Position numbers and translations under genes: made by a program. A model generated the notes under the pieces. That model ran no database searches. It was not told the origin of the DNA and saw nothing but the letters and a program-made list of their open reading frames with translations. This document shows, piece by piece, positions 16,141 through 26,623 of a stretch of DNA of 64,000 bases. How positions within the stretch are numbered: position 1 is the first letter of the stretch; each line of letters opens with the position of its first letter. This DNA is from Campylobacterales bacterium. GTDB lineage: Bacteria > Campylobacterota > Campylobacteria > Campylobacterales > Sulfurimonadaceae. The stretch lies in NCBI GenBank assembly GCA_016938735.1, contig JAFGUB010000032.1, positions 124,001-188,000 of the forward strand, read 5' to 3'.

Positions 16141-18564
16141 ATGCAACTTAGTAACTACAGTGAATTTCCTACCGTCCTTCCGATTTTGGCGGAGGATGAT
16201 CTTTTTTTATACCCATTTAGGATTTCTCCGCTCTTTTTGACCGATGAGGGCAATGTGGCGGCCGTTACCGATGCGATTGAAAAAAACTCACTGATCGTCG
16301 TTTGCCCCACCAAAGCAGGACATGAGGGAGAGCGGGACTTTGAGTCACTCTACGATGCGGGCGTGATCGGTACGGTGATGCGGAAGGTCTCTTTACCGGA
16401 CGGGCGTATCAAGGTGCTCTTTCAAGGGCTCTCACGTGGTCGGTTGGCCCATCAGATCGAAGGCGACGTGCTGCGTGCCATGGTACATGTGATCGAACCG
16501 CTCGCGCTCAATGAGCTGAAGATGAACGCTATTTTGGAGGTAGTGCGTGAAAAAGTGCGTACGCTCTCGCAAATCAGCAACTATTTTCCCCCAGATCTCC
16601 TGCGTACGATTGAGGAGAACCACGAATATAACCGGATCATTGATCTGATTTGCAGCTCCATCAGACTCAAAAAAGAGCAAGCCTACAAGCTCTTTATTGA
16701 AGCGAATACCGAACAGCGCTATCTGATGCTTATCGATGTGTTGATGGATGAGATCGAGGCGAACAAGCTGCAGCGTGAGATTCGCTCTAAGGTGCATAGC
16801 CATATGGACCGCGTAAACAAAGAGTACTTTCTCAAAGAACAGCTCAAGGAGATCCAAAGAGAGCTGGGGGTTGATCGCCAGCGCGACGAGGAGATAGAGG
16901 AGTATCGCAAAAAACTTGCCTCCAAAAAAGAGAAGATGGGCGAGGATGCGTACAAAGAGATTCATAAGCAGATCGAGCGTTTTGCCAGAATGCACCCCGA
17001 CTCCGCCGATGCGAGCATGATTCAGACCTATCTGGAGTGGGTGCTTGAGATCCCTTTTGGCGATGAGGCCAAAAAACCGCTCAAGATCAAAGATGTAGAG
17101 CAGCAACTCAGCAACGACCATTTTTCGCTCAAAAAACCCAAAGAGCGCATTGTAGAGTTCTTTTCGGTCAAGGAGCTGCTTGAGTTGCGCGGCATTGGCG
17201 ACAAAGAGGGGCGGGGCGCAATTTTGTGTTTTTCAGGCCCTCCGGGGGTAGGTAAGACCTCTTTGGCCAACTCAATCGCGACAGCGCTTAAGCGACCGCT
17301 CGTGCGTATTGCGCTTGGCGGACTTGAGGATGTTAACGAGCTGCGCGGGCATCGCCGCACCTACATCGGCGCGATGCCGGGGCGGATTGTACAGGGATTG
17401 ATCGATGCAAAAAAAATCAATCCGGTGATCGTACTTGATGAGATCGATAAAGTCGCCCGCAACGGTCGAGGAGACCCTACGGCTGTCTTACTTGAGATTC
17501 TCGACCCCGAGCAAAATACCGCTTTTCGGGACTACTACCTCAACTTTAATATCGACCTCTCAAAAGCCATTTTTATTGCTACGGCCAATGACGTCAGCCG
17601 TATCCCTGCGCCATTGCGCGACCGGATGGAGTTTATCGCCGTCAGTAGTTATACGCCGCAGGAGAAGTATGAGATTGCCAAACGCTACCTGATTCCTCAA
17701 GAGCTTAAAAAACATGGGCTCAAACCCAGAGAGCTCTCTATCTCAAAGTCTGCACTTGAAGAGCTGATCAACAGCTATACGCGTGAAGCAGGCGTCCGTA
17801 ATCTTCGACGACGCGTTGCAGACATTGTGCGAAAATCGGCCAAAATGATCTTGGAAGAGAGTGCTTTGGAAAAAGTGACGATCTCTTTGAAAAATCTCAA
17901 GAATTTTGTTGACAAAAGCGTTTTTGAAATTGACAAGACGGACCACATTCCCAAAGTCGGCGTGGTTAACGGCTTGGCGTGGACAGCTGTAGGCGGAGAT
18001 GTGCTCAAAATCGAAGCCATCCGCATCAAGGGTAAAGGCAATCTACAGCTCACAGGGAGTCTTGGCGATGTGATGAAAGAGTCGGCGCGCATTGCGATGA
18101 GCGTTGTTAAGGTTTTGATCGATCGCGGAGCACTGAGTGTCGATCATGCCATTATCCCGCTGAGTTTTAAAGAGCAAGAAGAAGATACGCAGGTAGATTC
18201 AGGAGAGGTCTATAAGCGCTATGATCTGCATGTACATGTACCAGACGGTGCAACCCCAAAAGATGGCCCAAGTGCCGGTATTGCTATTGCTACGGCGATT
18301 GCTTCTATATTGAGTGACAAAAAAGTGCAACCAGATATTGCCATGACCGGTGAGGTCTCCCTAACGGGCAATGTGCTTCCTATAGGAGGCCTCAAAGAGA
18401 AGCTGATTGCCGCTCATCGTGCCGGTATGAGGCGTGCACTGATTCCTCAAAAGAACTTTGATAGAGACCTTGATGAGATACCTGATGAGGTGAAAGCGGA
18501 TTTAGAGATTGTCGCGGTGAACCGCATCGAAGAGGTGCTGAAGCTTATGCTCATTGAAGCGTAA
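16141..18564 (+). CDS. lon: ATP-dependent protease Lon
   Basis: An 807-residue protein with the full Lon order: N-terminal substrate-binding domain (LPILAEDDLFLYPFRISPLF), coiled-coil middle, AAA+ module (Walker A GPPGVGKTS near residue 365, Walker B VIVLDEIDK) and a C-terminal Ser-Lys protease domain with PKDGPSAGIA (catalytic Ser near 710) and GGLKEK (catalytic Lys). It degrades misfolded and regulatory proteins, including labile antitoxins, which matters given the three toxin-antitoxin pairs in this window. An AGGAG ribosome site precedes the ATG. Confidence 0.96.
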   Translation: MQLSNYSEFPTVLPILAEDDLFLYPFRISPLFLTDEGNVAAVTDAIEKNSLIVVCPTKAGHEGERDFESLYDAGVIGTVMRKVSLPDGRIKVLFQGLSRGRLAHQIEGDVLRAMVHVIEPLALNELKMNAILEVVREKVRTLSQISNYFPPDLLRTIEENHEYNRIIDLICSSIRLKKEQAYKLFIEANTEQRYLMLIDVLMDEIEANKLQREIRSKVHSHMDRVNKEYFLKEQLKEIQRELGVDRQRDEEIEEYRKKLASKKEKMGEDAYKEIHKQIERFARMHPDSADASMIQTYLEWVLEIPFGDEAKKPLKIKDVEQQLSNDHFSLKKPKERIVEFFSVKELLELRGIGDKEGRGAILCFSGPPGVGKTSLANSIATALKRPLVRIALGGLEDVNELRGHRRTYIGAMPGRIVQGLIDAKKINPVIVLDEIDKVARNGRGDPTAVLLEILDPEQNTAFRDYYLNFNIDLSKAIFIATANDVSRIPAPLRDRMEFIAVSSYTPQEKYEIAKRYLIPQELKKHGLKPRELSISKSALEELINSYTREAGVRNLRRRVADIVRKSAKMILEESALEKVTISLKNLKNFVDKSVFEIDKTDHIPKVGVVNGLAWTAVGGDVLKIEAIRIKGKGNLQLTGSLGDVMKESARIAMSVVKVLIDRGALSVDHAIIPLSFKEQEEDTQVDSGEVYKRYDLHVHVPDGATPKDGPSAGIAIATAIASILSDKKVQPDIAMTGEVSLTGNVLPIGGLKEKLIAAHRAGMRRALIPQKNFDRDLDEIPDEVKADLEIVAVNRIEEVLKLMLIEA

Positions 18565-18586
18565 CTTCAGCCTTACATGTAATATT

Positions 18587-18964
18587 TTAGAAGATCAATT
18601 GTTCGATCTTCTCGATTACGTCGCGCTCGCGGATCGGCTTCATCAAAAAGCCGTTGGCACCGCATTCAAGTGCTTCCGCTTTTTTTGTTTCATCTGTCGT
18701 CAGTACGATAATCGGCATATTTTGCAAAGTGCTATCGGCTCGTACTACTTTGAGAACTTCAATTCCACCCATCACAGGCATAATGATATCGAGTAGCACG
18801 ATATCGATGTCCGGCTGGGTCTTAAGCATCGCTACCGCATCTGCTCCATTTTTGGCTTCAATTACCTCATGCACACGAGAAGATTTCTTGAGCATTGTTT
18901 TGAGCAACTTTAGATTGATCATATCATCATCAACGGCAAGCACTTTTAATGTACGTTCACCCAT
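18587..18964 (-). CDS. Single-domain response regulator (CheY-like)
   Basis: A 125-residue receiver domain without output domain: acidic pair VDDD near residues 12-14, phospho-acceptor Asp in IVLLDIIMPVMGG, Thr in VLTTDE and Lys in FLMKP. It lies 9 bases downstream of the hybrid kinase gene on the same strand and is the likely diffusible output of that phosphorelay. It converges on lon with a TTACATGTAA (18573-18582) in the 22-base gap. Confidence 0.9.
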   Translation of the reverse strand: MGERTLKVLAVDDDMINLKLLKTMLKKSSRVHEVIEAKNGADAVAMLKTQPDIDIVLLDIIMPVMGGIEVLKVVRADSTLQNMPIIVLTTDETKKAEALECGANGFLMKPIRERDVIEKIEQLIF

Positions 18965-18973
18965 CGCTCAGTC

Positions 18974-21900
18974 CTAGTGTATAAATTTTTGTATCATCAG
19001 ACGCAGTAGGTCTTTGTTGATGACATTTTTAATGACTTCGTCGACATAAAGTCGATCTTCCTCTTGCTCACTGCTGGCTGTGTCTATCAGCATAATCAGA
19101 GCATTGACGTCACTTGCCTTTGTAATGGTATCACGTAGCTCCTTAAGGGGCATCGTAAGTGCGTCTCTGTCAAAAAGGAGAATGCTGTAGGGCTGAATAG
19201 AGAGCCGATATTGGAGTTCGTCTTCATCATTCACGCCGTCAAAGCTGAAATTGAGCTCTTCTAGTAGACGTCCATATAGTTTGGCTTCAAGGGTGTTGGC
19301 CTTGAAAAGCAAAACATCTTTTTTCGCTACCGGCTCAAGACTAGGTGTATCGATCAGCATATGCTCTTCAAGTACAGGAATAACTTCAGGAATAACTTCA
19401 GGAATAACTTCTTGCGGTGTCGGGATGAGATCAACACTCTGCGACTCCATAGCTAAAGGAGTGGACTGAGGGGCATCAGGTGCGCTCTGCTGCGTAGCTG
19501 GTATCGATTGCTCTGGTTGTATTGTCGTTAGTGTTACCGGTGTAATATCAACTATTTTGTGGGCAATAAATTTGTTTAGTAGTGTAATGATTTCAGTACG
19601 CACGAGCGGTTTTGTTGTATATTCGTCCATACCCACTTCCATAAATCGCTCACGATCCCCTTTGAGGGCATTCGCTGTGAGTGCGATGATCGGAACATGC
19701 GGCTGCTTGAAGTCCTCTTCATAATCAAGAATCTCTTGCGTCGCTTCCATACCGTCTAGGACGGGCATTTGGATGTCCATGAAGATAAGATCAAAGGAGT
19801 TGTTTTTACGCTTTTCGAACGCCTCTAGGCCATTGCCGGCGAGTGTAATCTCCAGACCCAGATCTTCTAGCGTTCGTTTGATCAGTTTTTGATTGATCAC
19901 ATTGTCTTCAGCTACAAGCACTTTAGCAGCGAATTTTGAAGTCTTTTCATTGAATTTTTTACGTTTGCTTCGTTTTTTTCTAGCGGCGGTAAAGCTGTCT
20001 GGATCATAAGCGTCGACGACGCCTTTAATTTTGGTACTGTTGATTGGTTTATAAAGCACTTTAAACAAGGAGAGCTCTAATGCCTCTATCTGCTTCATGT
20101 AGTACGATTTTGTAATCAAAACGATTTGTTGGTTCGATTCGGCAAATTCGCGCAGCGTTGCTTCATCGACATCATCGTAGTCGATAAAGAGCAGATCATA
20201 TTTCACTTGCTCTTCAAGTGCCTGCAGTTCGGACACTGTATGAAATGAGGTGTAATTGACGCCAAGGAAGCTTAGATACTCTTTGAGATAGCTGTTTTGG
20301 GTTTTGAGTTTGGTTTTGTTTTCAAGAATCAGTGTATTGACATTACCATAGGTGTCTTCGATCGATTCATTGAGTGTTTCAATCTCTTCGAATTCAAGTG
20401 TGAAGAAGAAAGTAGTCCCTTGACCGGCTTCGCTTTCAAGATCCAGCTTGCCGCCCATGAATTCGACGAAGCGACTGGAAATGGTGAGTCCAAGGCCAGT
20501 ACCGCCGTATTTACGTGTAATAGATGTGTCAGCTTGAGAAAAAGCTTCGAAAATCCTTGTTTTTTGTTCATTGCTAACGCCGATACCGTTGTCTTGAACA
20601 GAGAAGTGAACCCTTGCGCGTCCCGGTGTTTCACAGGGGATGCGGCGAATATCGACATTGATGCTGCCACCGCTGTTGGTAAATTTGATCGCATTTGAGA
20701 GCAGATTGATAACGACTTCTTTGATCTTGGTTGGGTCACCTTTGAGCGGTCGTTCAAGCTTTGGATCGATGAAACAGCCAAGATTGATGTGCTTTTCAGA
20801 GGCACGAACGGCATAGACTTCGACAGCACTTTCAAACTCGTCGATTGGATTAAAGACGATAGATTCGATTTCAATCTTATTGCTTTCGATCTTGGAGAGG
20901 TCGAGGATGTTGTTGATGATCTCAAGTAGGTTCTCAGAGCTTTTTTCGATAATGTCGATAAACTCTCTCTGCTCGTCTTGCAGATTGGTGTCTTTGAGCA
21001 ATTCCGTAAAACCGACGATTCCGTTGAGCGGTGTACGAATTTCATGCGACATGTTGGCAAGAAACATCGATTTGGCTTCGCTTGCTTCCATCGCATATTG
21101 CTTATCGCGTCTGGTTTGCTCAATAATATTTTCAAGTAACGCATACGCTTGGGCGGTGCCTTGGGTAGTTTCGAGATTGATCTCGTGCGTAAGGATATTG
21201 GACATATCGCTGTCTTTGGTGTTTTCAGCAACGTGCGAGAGAACGGATTCAAGATTTTTAATGTTCTTTTGAATTTCGTTAGAAAGAATATAGCCAAAAA
21301 TACCGATGAGAACTGAGGTGAACCAGATAATAATAGCAGTCACCAGAATTTGAATTGATTCATCTTGAACCGCGATTGCGCGCTGATCCATTCCTTCCAG
21401 CAGGATCTCTTCGACGCTATCCATGAGATTGGACTTTTCGGAGATCATTGCAAACCAGATGCCGGCATTCGTCGCATAATCTCCTTCTGATGCCATCTGC
21501 ATGATTTCGGCACGTACAGAGGCAACGTCTTCAAAGAGCTCCATATTGTCTTCGTTTTTGAAGATAGCATCCAGTTTGGTTTTGATAGATGCATTGATCA
21601 GTGCATCATAGTTATAAGAGTCCGATTGACCGATATAGCGCAGCCAAGTAGCGAGATCTTCGGTTTCAAGCGCTGTTTTTTGAGCCAGAGGGAAAGCGAT
21701 GAGGTCGCGTTCTGAAGAGCTGTAGGCCTTAGAGCGTGCGATCGATAGGTAGGTTGATGAGAGTGAGTTGATTTCGGCATCGACTTGTAGGGATGCGATC
21801 TCTTCGAGCATTTTAAGAATGTTTAGTTGCGCTTTCCCGAAAATGTCGTTGAAAATTGCCGAAAATTCCACCTTTTGATTGTCGATGTTGGGGCGTTCAC

Positions 21901-22276
21901 TTTGGATGATTGTCTGCATGGCCTTGACTGCACTGAGATTGCGTACAGTCGAAGGTTCATGTTGTAGATAGGTATTGGAGCCGATGACGGAGAGGTAAGT
22001 GGCTATCTTCTCATCGACTATGTCGCGCTGGGCTATGAGCGACTTAAAGGTGGTGGGAGATGAGTTGCCCAGATACATAACGGTCATACCACGTTCGCGT
22101 GAAAGGTTGGTAATTACCTCGTTGAGGACTTTGTTTTCAAGTAGCTTGGCTTGGAGGAGTTGAGCTTTTTGGTAGCTGTTGTATGAGTTGTATACATAAT
22201 AACTCGCAAGCGAGAAGAGGATCAAAATGGGAAAGAGGCTGATGAGTCTGAGCCGATTTTTTAGTCCTAGTTGCAT
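18974..22276 (-). CDS. NIT-domain hybrid sensor histidine kinase
   Basis: An 1100-residue membrane sensor. TM1 ([19 protein letters not shown]) is followed by an extracytoplasmic NIT-type all-helical domain (nitrate/nitrite sensing family, with [13 protein letters not shown]) and TM2 near residue 315. Then come HisKA (phospho-acceptor His in [11 protein letters not shown], near residue 410), HATPase_c (DNGIGVS, GGTGLGL) and a receiver-like segment lacking the usual Asp context. Next are a canonical receiver ([13 protein letters not shown], Asp near 834), a low-complexity linker with VIPE repeats and a C-terminal degenerate receiver-like domain. The ligand is unknown; nitrate is only a family-level suggestion. 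It works with the downstream regulator and upstream Hpt protein. Confidence 0.88.
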   Translation of the reverse strand: MQLGLKNRLRLISLFPILILFSLASYYVYNSYNSYQKAQLLQAKLLENKVLNEVITNLSRERGMTVMYLGNSSPTTFKSLIAQRDIVDEKIATYLSVIGSNTYLQHEPSTVRNLSAVKAMQTIIQSERPNIDNQKVEFSAIFNDIFGKAQLNILKMLEEIASLQVDAEINSLSSTYLSIARSKAYSSSERDLIAFPLAQKTALETEDLATWLRYIGQSDSYNYDALINASIKTKLDAIFKNEDNMELFEDVASVRAEIMQMASEGDYATNAGIWFAMISEKSNLMDSVEEILLEGMDQRAIAVQDESIQILVTAIIIWFTSVLIGIFGYILSNEIQKNIKNLESVLSHVAENTKDSDMSNILTHEINLETTQGTAQAYALLENIIEQTRRDKQYAMEASEAKSMFLANMSHEIRTPLNGIVGFTELLKDTNLQDEQREFIDIIEKSSENLLEIINNILDLSKIESNKIEIESIVFNPIDEFESAVEVYAVRASEKHINLGCFIDPKLERPLKGDPTKIKEVVINLLSNAIKFTNSGGSINVDIRRIPCETPGRARVHFSVQDNGIGVSNEQKTRIFEAFSQADTSITRKYGGTGLGLTISSRFVEFMGGKLDLESEAGQGTTFFFTLEFEEIETLNESIEDTYGNVNTLILENKTKLKTQNSYLKEYLSFLGVNYTSFHTVSELQALEEQVKYDLLFIDYDDVDEATLREFAESNQQIVLITKSYYMKQIEALELSLFKVLYKPINSTKIKGVVDAYDPDSFTAARKKRSKRKKFNEKTSKFAAKVLVAEDNVINQKLIKRTLEDLGLEITLAGNGLEAFEKRKNNSFDLIFMDIQMPVLDGMEATQEILDYEEDFKQPHVPIIALTANALKGDRERFMEVGMDEYTTKPLVRTEIITLLNKFIAHKIVDITPVTLTTIQPEQSIPATQQSAPDAPQSTPLAMESQSVDLIPTPQEVIPEVIPEVIPVLEEHMLIDTPSLEPVAKKDVLLFKANTLEAKLYGRLLEELNFSFDGVNDEDELQYRLSIQPYSILLFDRDALTMPLKELRDTITKASDVNALIMLIDTASSEQEEDRLYVDEVIKNVINKDLLRLMIQKFIH
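19377..19412 (-). repeat. Three tandem 12-bp units in the kinase linker
   Basis: Plus-strand GGAATAACTTCA at 19377-19388 and 19389-19400, then GGAATAACTTCT at 19401-19412. They encode the VIPE repeats of the linker. A 12-bp in-frame unit can change copy number by slippage without breaking the protein. Confidence 0.9.
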
Positions 22277-22289
22277 GGCGTAACCTTAC

Positions 22290-24122
22290 TTAGAGTTGGG
22301 CAATTAAGCCGGAATAATTTTGAAGCGCGGTTTTAGCTTTTTGCGCATCGTTTGTTTGAGACAGCATTTGAAGCTCCTTCGATATTTGCATTGAACGCAA
22401 GTTGTCACTCATACCTTTAAGCAGTCGCGCAGGCTTCTGCCACGATTGCGGTTCGAAGGCCGCTACGGCTTCCTGAATTAAGACTTCAGTGCGACCGGCA
22501 TCGGTTTTAAACTCTTGAACGAGATCCAGCACGACCTCCAAAGGTAGACCAATTTCTTGAGCGACTTTGTGCGTCTCGAATTCTAAAGGTATGACTGGAG
22601 TACTTGGTTTTGATTCAGGGACGAAAGAGTCATTTTGTTGCGTTGAGGCATCCAAGAATGGCTCTTCTTTGTTGGGAGTCTCAAAGTTTGGAGATTCAAG
22701 GATGAGCAGCGGTTCACGCTCGTCAGATGATTGTTTAATATTGATGAGCGGTTCATCATTCACAAATTGAGGAAAGGATGGAGCAGTGGCTTCATTGTAT
22801 TGTTCGGTTTTGATTTGAATGTTGTCGTAAGCAGAATCGAATACGTCCAAAACTGGCAGCGGGAGATCGGTTTGCAGAGCTTTTTCCTCTACGGATGCCA
22901 TGGTAGAAGAGGTTTGCGCGAATGGATCTTGCAGTGCAGATAGCTCTTGGGTTCGCTCGTCCGACGTCGCTCCTGCTCGTAGCTCATTTGATGTGGCATA
23001 AGCATCAGCGGATATCTCTTTGCCTTCTAATTTGGCGATAAGATGATAGAAATATTTGAGATTGGCAGAAATTTCATCAAGCTCTTTGGATGTGTTGATA
23101 GTGCTCAAGACTTCAAAAGAGTCTTCGATTCTTAGATTGGCTGCTACTCCCTTGAGTTTATGAGAAAGTGTTTTGATGGACTCGACATCTTGTTGCTCCA
23201 GCGCATGAAAGAGTGGTTCATGAAAGTCGTGCGATTGTTGGATAAAGTCGCCGATGAACTCTTCTATGAGATCGACGGGAAGACCCAGCTCTTGCGCCGC
23301 AATATTGGGATCGTAGCGATAATTGCTGGCTACATGTAAGCTGTCAATGAAGAGACGGTCGGCAGCACTAAGTCGATCTCCGAGCATCGGAATGTCTGGT
23401 AGATTGGAACGTTTTGGAGGTATATCGACGACGGAGTCTGTGATTGCGGCTTCAGTAATGGAGGGCGGTATGAACTCGTTAGAGAATTCTAACGTAGTCG
23501 GTGCCTCTTCGGGTACAAAGATGTCTCCAATATCCAGCTTAAGGGGTTTGGGTTCTTCGAGCGCGCGCAACGTCGTTTCATAGGATGGGAGCGTTGGTTC
23601 AGAAACAGGGACATCAAAAATGTCCGGTTCGTTCAGTTCCATCCCCGGGGCATCGCTAAAGTCAGGTAGGTTGACGTCAGGGATGAATGTGCTTTTTTGC
23701 GGCTCTGGCTGCACTGGATCGGGTGTAGATTTGGGTGCGACAGAGGGAATGGGATGAATTTTGAGATCGGGTGCGATCTGCGCATCCTCTTCGGAGCTGA
23801 GCGGTTTGAGTCCTTGTAGATGAACCTGATATCCCTCTTTGCCTGGTGCGTTTACGAGATAAAAAGGCTTGATATGCAGTTTACAGCTGTAGTTACGTTT
23901 GGGTGTGTGGATGATCGCTTTGGCCACTTCGGCATCTGCATGCATCACAAAATCGATCCACTCAAAATTCTTGAAATTGTGAATGTATCCGGGGCGTTTT
24001 ACAAAGAGATCGGCGAAATCACCGCAAAGGTCAAAGAGCGCCGTCGCATCATTGAAACCTAAGTGTTTTAGATCGTTGTCATCAATACCTAAAAATTTTT
24101 TGTTGTGGTCATAGATCAGCAT
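22290..24122 (-). CDS. Hpt-domain protein with one intact and one degenerate Hpt module
   Basis: A 610-residue cytoplasmic protein. The N-terminal 110 residues (MLIYDHNKKFLGIDDNDLKHLGF) form a PAS-like or family-specific domain. A long acidic Pro-rich linker follows. The first Hpt domain has SHKLKGVAANL, with the phosphorylatable His near residue 320. After another linker, a second Hpt-like domain has ARLLKGMSDNL, where the His position is Arg, so it cannot be phosphorylated there. Both are preceded by a similar A-x-E-(I/L)-GLP helix. It probably shuttles phosphate from the downstream hybrid kinase, with the second copy serving in docking. Confidence 0.8.
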   Translation of the reverse strand: MLIYDHNKKFLGIDDNDLKHLGFNDATALFDLCGDFADLFVKRPGYIHNFKNFEWIDFVMHADAEVAKAIIHTPKRNYSCKLHIKPFYLVNAPGKEGYQVHLQGLKPLSSEEDAQIAPDLKIHPIPSVAPKSTPDPVQPEPQKSTFIPDVNLPDFSDAPGMELNEPDIFDVPVSEPTLPSYETTLRALEEPKPLKLDIGDIFVPEEAPTTLEFSNEFIPPSITEAAITDSVVDIPPKRSNLPDIPMLGDRLSAADRLFIDSLHVASNYRYDPNIAAQELGLPVDLIEEFIGDFIQQSHDFHEPLFHALEQQDVESIKTLSHKLKGVAANLRIEDSFEVLSTINTSKELDEISANLKYFYHLIAKLEGKEISADAYATSNELRAGATSDERTQELSALQDPFAQTSSTMASVEEKALQTDLPLPVLDVFDSAYDNIQIKTEQYNEATAPSFPQFVNDEPLINIKQSSDEREPLLILESPNFETPNKEEPFLDASTQQNDSFVPESKPSTPVIPLEFETHKVAQEIGLPLEVVLDLVQEFKTDAGRTEVLIQEAVAAFEPQSWQKPARLLKGMSDNLRSMQISKELQMLSQTNDAQKAKTALQNYSGLIAQL

Positions 24123-24130
24123 GCTTCCCC

Positions 24131-24544
24131 CTAGCGCTCTTGCTCAGACATTTTGGCATAAAGCGCTTCTGCTTCTTGAATGTTTTCTCTGGATGTCGCT
24201 TTGCGCGCAGCGATATAGCCAACCTTTGCGCCCTCTTCGTTTAAGATCGGTGCGATCTCTGTTTCGACCCAATAATATCGACCGTCCTTGCGAAGATTTT
24301 TGACGAAACCATGCCATGTTGATCCATCTTTGATCGTTTTCCACATTTGGGCAAATGCTGCGGCAGGCATGTCTGGGTGGCGGATAATGTTATGCGGCTT
24401 TCCTACTAGTTCTTCGGTATTATACCCCGAGATTTCACAAAACTTTCGATTGGCATAGGTGATGATGCCGCTAAGATCTGTTTCACTAATGATAGCGCGA
24501 CCGCTAAACGTATACTCTTTATCTACTGGATGAACTCTATTCAT
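24131..24544 (-). CDS. PAS-domain protein (Aer-like sensory module)
   Basis: A 137-residue protein made up almost entirely of one PAS domain: DLSGIITYANRKFCEISGYN, ELVGKPHNIIRHPDMP, TWHGFVKNLRKDGRYYWVE. The pattern resembles the N-terminal FAD-binding PAS of the energy-taxis receptor Aer. It has no transmembrane or signalling domain, so it must act by contact, probably with the kinase/Hpt proteins encoded directly downstream (8-base gap). Cofactor binding is inferred. Confidence 0.82.
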   Translation of the reverse strand: MNRVHPVDKEYTFSGRAIISETDLSGIITYANRKFCEISGYNTEELVGKPHNIIRHPDMPAAAFAQMWKTIKDGSTWHGFVKNLRKDGRYYWVETEIAPILNEEGAKVGYIAARKATSRENIQEAEALYAKMSEQER

Positions 24545-24614
24545 ATAGATCCGACCTTACATGAGGGATGCTGCAAAATTTTTATAATATAGCATAATCT
24601 CCTGCATTCAGAGG

Positions 24615-26432
24615 CTAATTGTAAAGGTTTTTGATGATTTTGGCATCTTTGGTGTTTAAACAGGCAGCAATTTCCGACTCACTGGCCTGCCGTACGGCTT
24701 CAAACGTTCCAAAATAGTTGATCAGCTTTTTAACCTTCGCTTCGGATATCCCCTTCAACGTCAGTAAGTGAGACTCTTGGTCGTGTTTGAGTTTTGTTTT
24801 TTGGTGAAATGAGACGGCGAATCGGTGCGCTTCATCACGTAGCCGCTGAACCCATTGTAAGCGTTTGTCATCGCTTGGCAGGGTGATCGGCCCATGGGTT
24901 GTGTGGATGATGTCGCGTGCTCTGCCTTTCGCGCGGTGGGCTTTTGCATCGATTTTTTCTTTGGAAATGGCGATCAGGTCGCAATAGGTGCCGCTTGAAG
25001 ACAGCAGCTCCTGCGCCAAAGCAAGTAAGGTTGCTCCTCCGTCAAGAATCCATAGATCCGGCGGAGGGTTTTTGGGGAAGCTTTCGATTCTACGGGTGAG
25101 GGTTTCACGCATCTGTGCGTATTCATCTCTGCTTTCAAGATGGTAGTGACGATAAGCGCTTTTGTCAAAAACGCCGCGCTTACATGTAATCATCGCACCG
25201 ACCGGAGCTTGGGCGGACATGTGAGAGTTGTCGAAGACTTCGATATGCTCGGGCAGGTTTTCAAGCGCGCATAGTGAAGCGATAGCGGCTGCATCGGTGT
25301 CGTACCTCTCTTTGGGCGTATTGTCCAGCAGGCTTTGGGCGTTTTGAAGTGCCAAATCGATGAGCCGCTTGCGGTCTCCGCGCTGGGGTATGAACAGATG
25401 GGCTCTTTGTTCAAAAAGCTGACTGAGATGGTCGGATACAAGCGGCATCGTCTCAAAAGGGTGGGCAAGCAAAATAGGGGCAATAACGGGAGGTTTGTCA
25501 TTTTTATAGTACTCCAGCAACAGCCGCTCGTAGGCTTCGTCGCGGTCAAAAGACTCTTTTTTGCTGACTACATCATGGCTGCTGGAGACAATTTTTCCCT
25601 GCCGCATAAAGAGCCGTACGATAGCGATTTTGTGCTCGTTGGACGCTAATGCGAAGATGTCATAATTACTGTTGTCGGCAAGGTCGATGTGCGAAACGCT
25701 CTCCATTTTCAGGATGCGTTCAATGCGATCGCGCAGCACTTGTGCCTCTTCGAAGCGGAGCTGTTTTGCATAGTGCATCATGCGCTGGTGCAGCGCATCG
25801 GCAAGCTCTTTGCGGTTTTGCAGCATATACCTCGCTTGTGAGACGATGTCAGCATATTTTTTGGGATCGACCTCGTGCTCGCAAGGAGCAAGGCATTTTC
25901 CTAGCTGGTAAAAGAGACACGCTTTTTTACCTTTCAAACATGAAGCCTTCTGCACCAGCGTGAACAGTTCATAGATTGAGTCAAGCAAGTCGCGTGCACC
26001 CGAAGAGTAGGGGCCGTAGTAGTCGACATGCTTGCCCTCAAGCACTTTTCGGGTGATTTCAAAGCGCGGATAAGGTTCGCTGTTGTCTATGTAGATATAG
26101 GGATAAGTTTTATCATCGCGCAGCAAAATATTGTATTTTGGTTTGAGTTGCTTGATAAGCGAGTTTTCGAGGATCAGCGCATCATGTTCGCTGTTGACAA
26201 CGATGTAATGCATAGAGACGGTTTCGCGGATCATTTTGAGAATACGGGTGGAGAGCGTCGGATTGGGAGAAAGCTGTGGTGTGAAGCGGAAGTAACTCTT
26301 GACGCGGTGACTGAGATTTTTGGCTTTACCGACATAAAGCAATCGCCCTGAGGCATCGAAATAGTGGTAGACACCCGGTTGATGAGGTAAGTTTTGCAAG
26401 GTGTGCAGCAGCGCGTCTGGTTCGATGTGCAT
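24615..26432 (-). CDS. uvrC: Excinuclease ABC subunit C
   Basis: UvrC makes the dual incisions in nucleotide excision repair. The 605-residue protein has the GIY-YIG nuclease at the N terminus (PGVYHYFDASGRLLYVGKAK), a Cys-containing stretch (CLKGKKACLFYQLGKCLAPC), a UvrB-binding UVR motif (QLRFEEAQVLRDRI), the RNase H-like endonuclease domain (IEVFDNSHM, WILDGGATLL) and a C-terminal helix-hairpin-helix (LKGISEAKVKKLINYFGTFE). A TTACATGTAA lies in frame at 25180-25189 (MITCKRG). Confidence 0.95.
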   Translation of the reverse strand: MHIEPDALLHTLQNLPHQPGVYHYFDASGRLLYVGKAKNLSHRVKSYFRFTPQLSPNPTLSTRILKMIRETVSMHYIVVNSEHDALILENSLIKQLKPKYNILLRDDKTYPYIYIDNSEPYPRFEITRKVLEGKHVDYYGPYSSGARDLLDSIYELFTLVQKASCLKGKKACLFYQLGKCLAPCEHEVDPKKYADIVSQARYMLQNRKELADALHQRMMHYAKQLRFEEAQVLRDRIERILKMESVSHIDLADNSNYDIFALASNEHKIAIVRLFMRQGKIVSSSHDVVSKKESFDRDEAYERLLLEYYKNDKPPVIAPILLAHPFETMPLVSDHLSQLFEQRAHLFIPQRGDRKRLIDLALQNAQSLLDNTPKERYDTDAAAIASLCALENLPEHIEVFDNSHMSAQAPVGAMITCKRGVFDKSAYRHYHLESRDEYAQMRETLTRRIESFPKNPPPDLWILDGGATLLALAQELLSSSGTYCDLIAISKEKIDAKAHRAKGRARDIIHTTHGPITLPSDDKRLQWVQRLRDEAHRFAVSFHQKTKLKHDQESHLLTLKGISEAKVKKLINYFGTFEAVRQASESEIAACLNTKDAKIIKNLYN

Positions 26433-26623
26433 GGGGTTAAGATGACTTTTTTTATCAATTTTTTAGAGAAGCTGTATTACCATCACCGTTTTCCACTTTG
26501 AAGAGGCTCGGCGATTGACACAGTTTGCAATTAGAGGGGTGATTATAGCACTCCTATCGTTCTATGCGGGAGGGTGCGGGTACAAGGCCGATCCCTTCTA
26601 TCCGAAACAAAAGGCTCAGCACA

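Noticed and set aside
18229-18242. CATGTACATGTA in lon as a member of the palindrome family
   Set aside because: It lacks the TTA/TAA ends; only the ACATGT core is shared.
20329-21297. Long open frame (322 codons) in the minus strand inside the hybrid kinase gene, in another frame
   Set aside because: It lies wholly within the kinase coding region, has Ser/Lys/Arg-rich composition typical of an out-of-frame reading, and no ribosome site.
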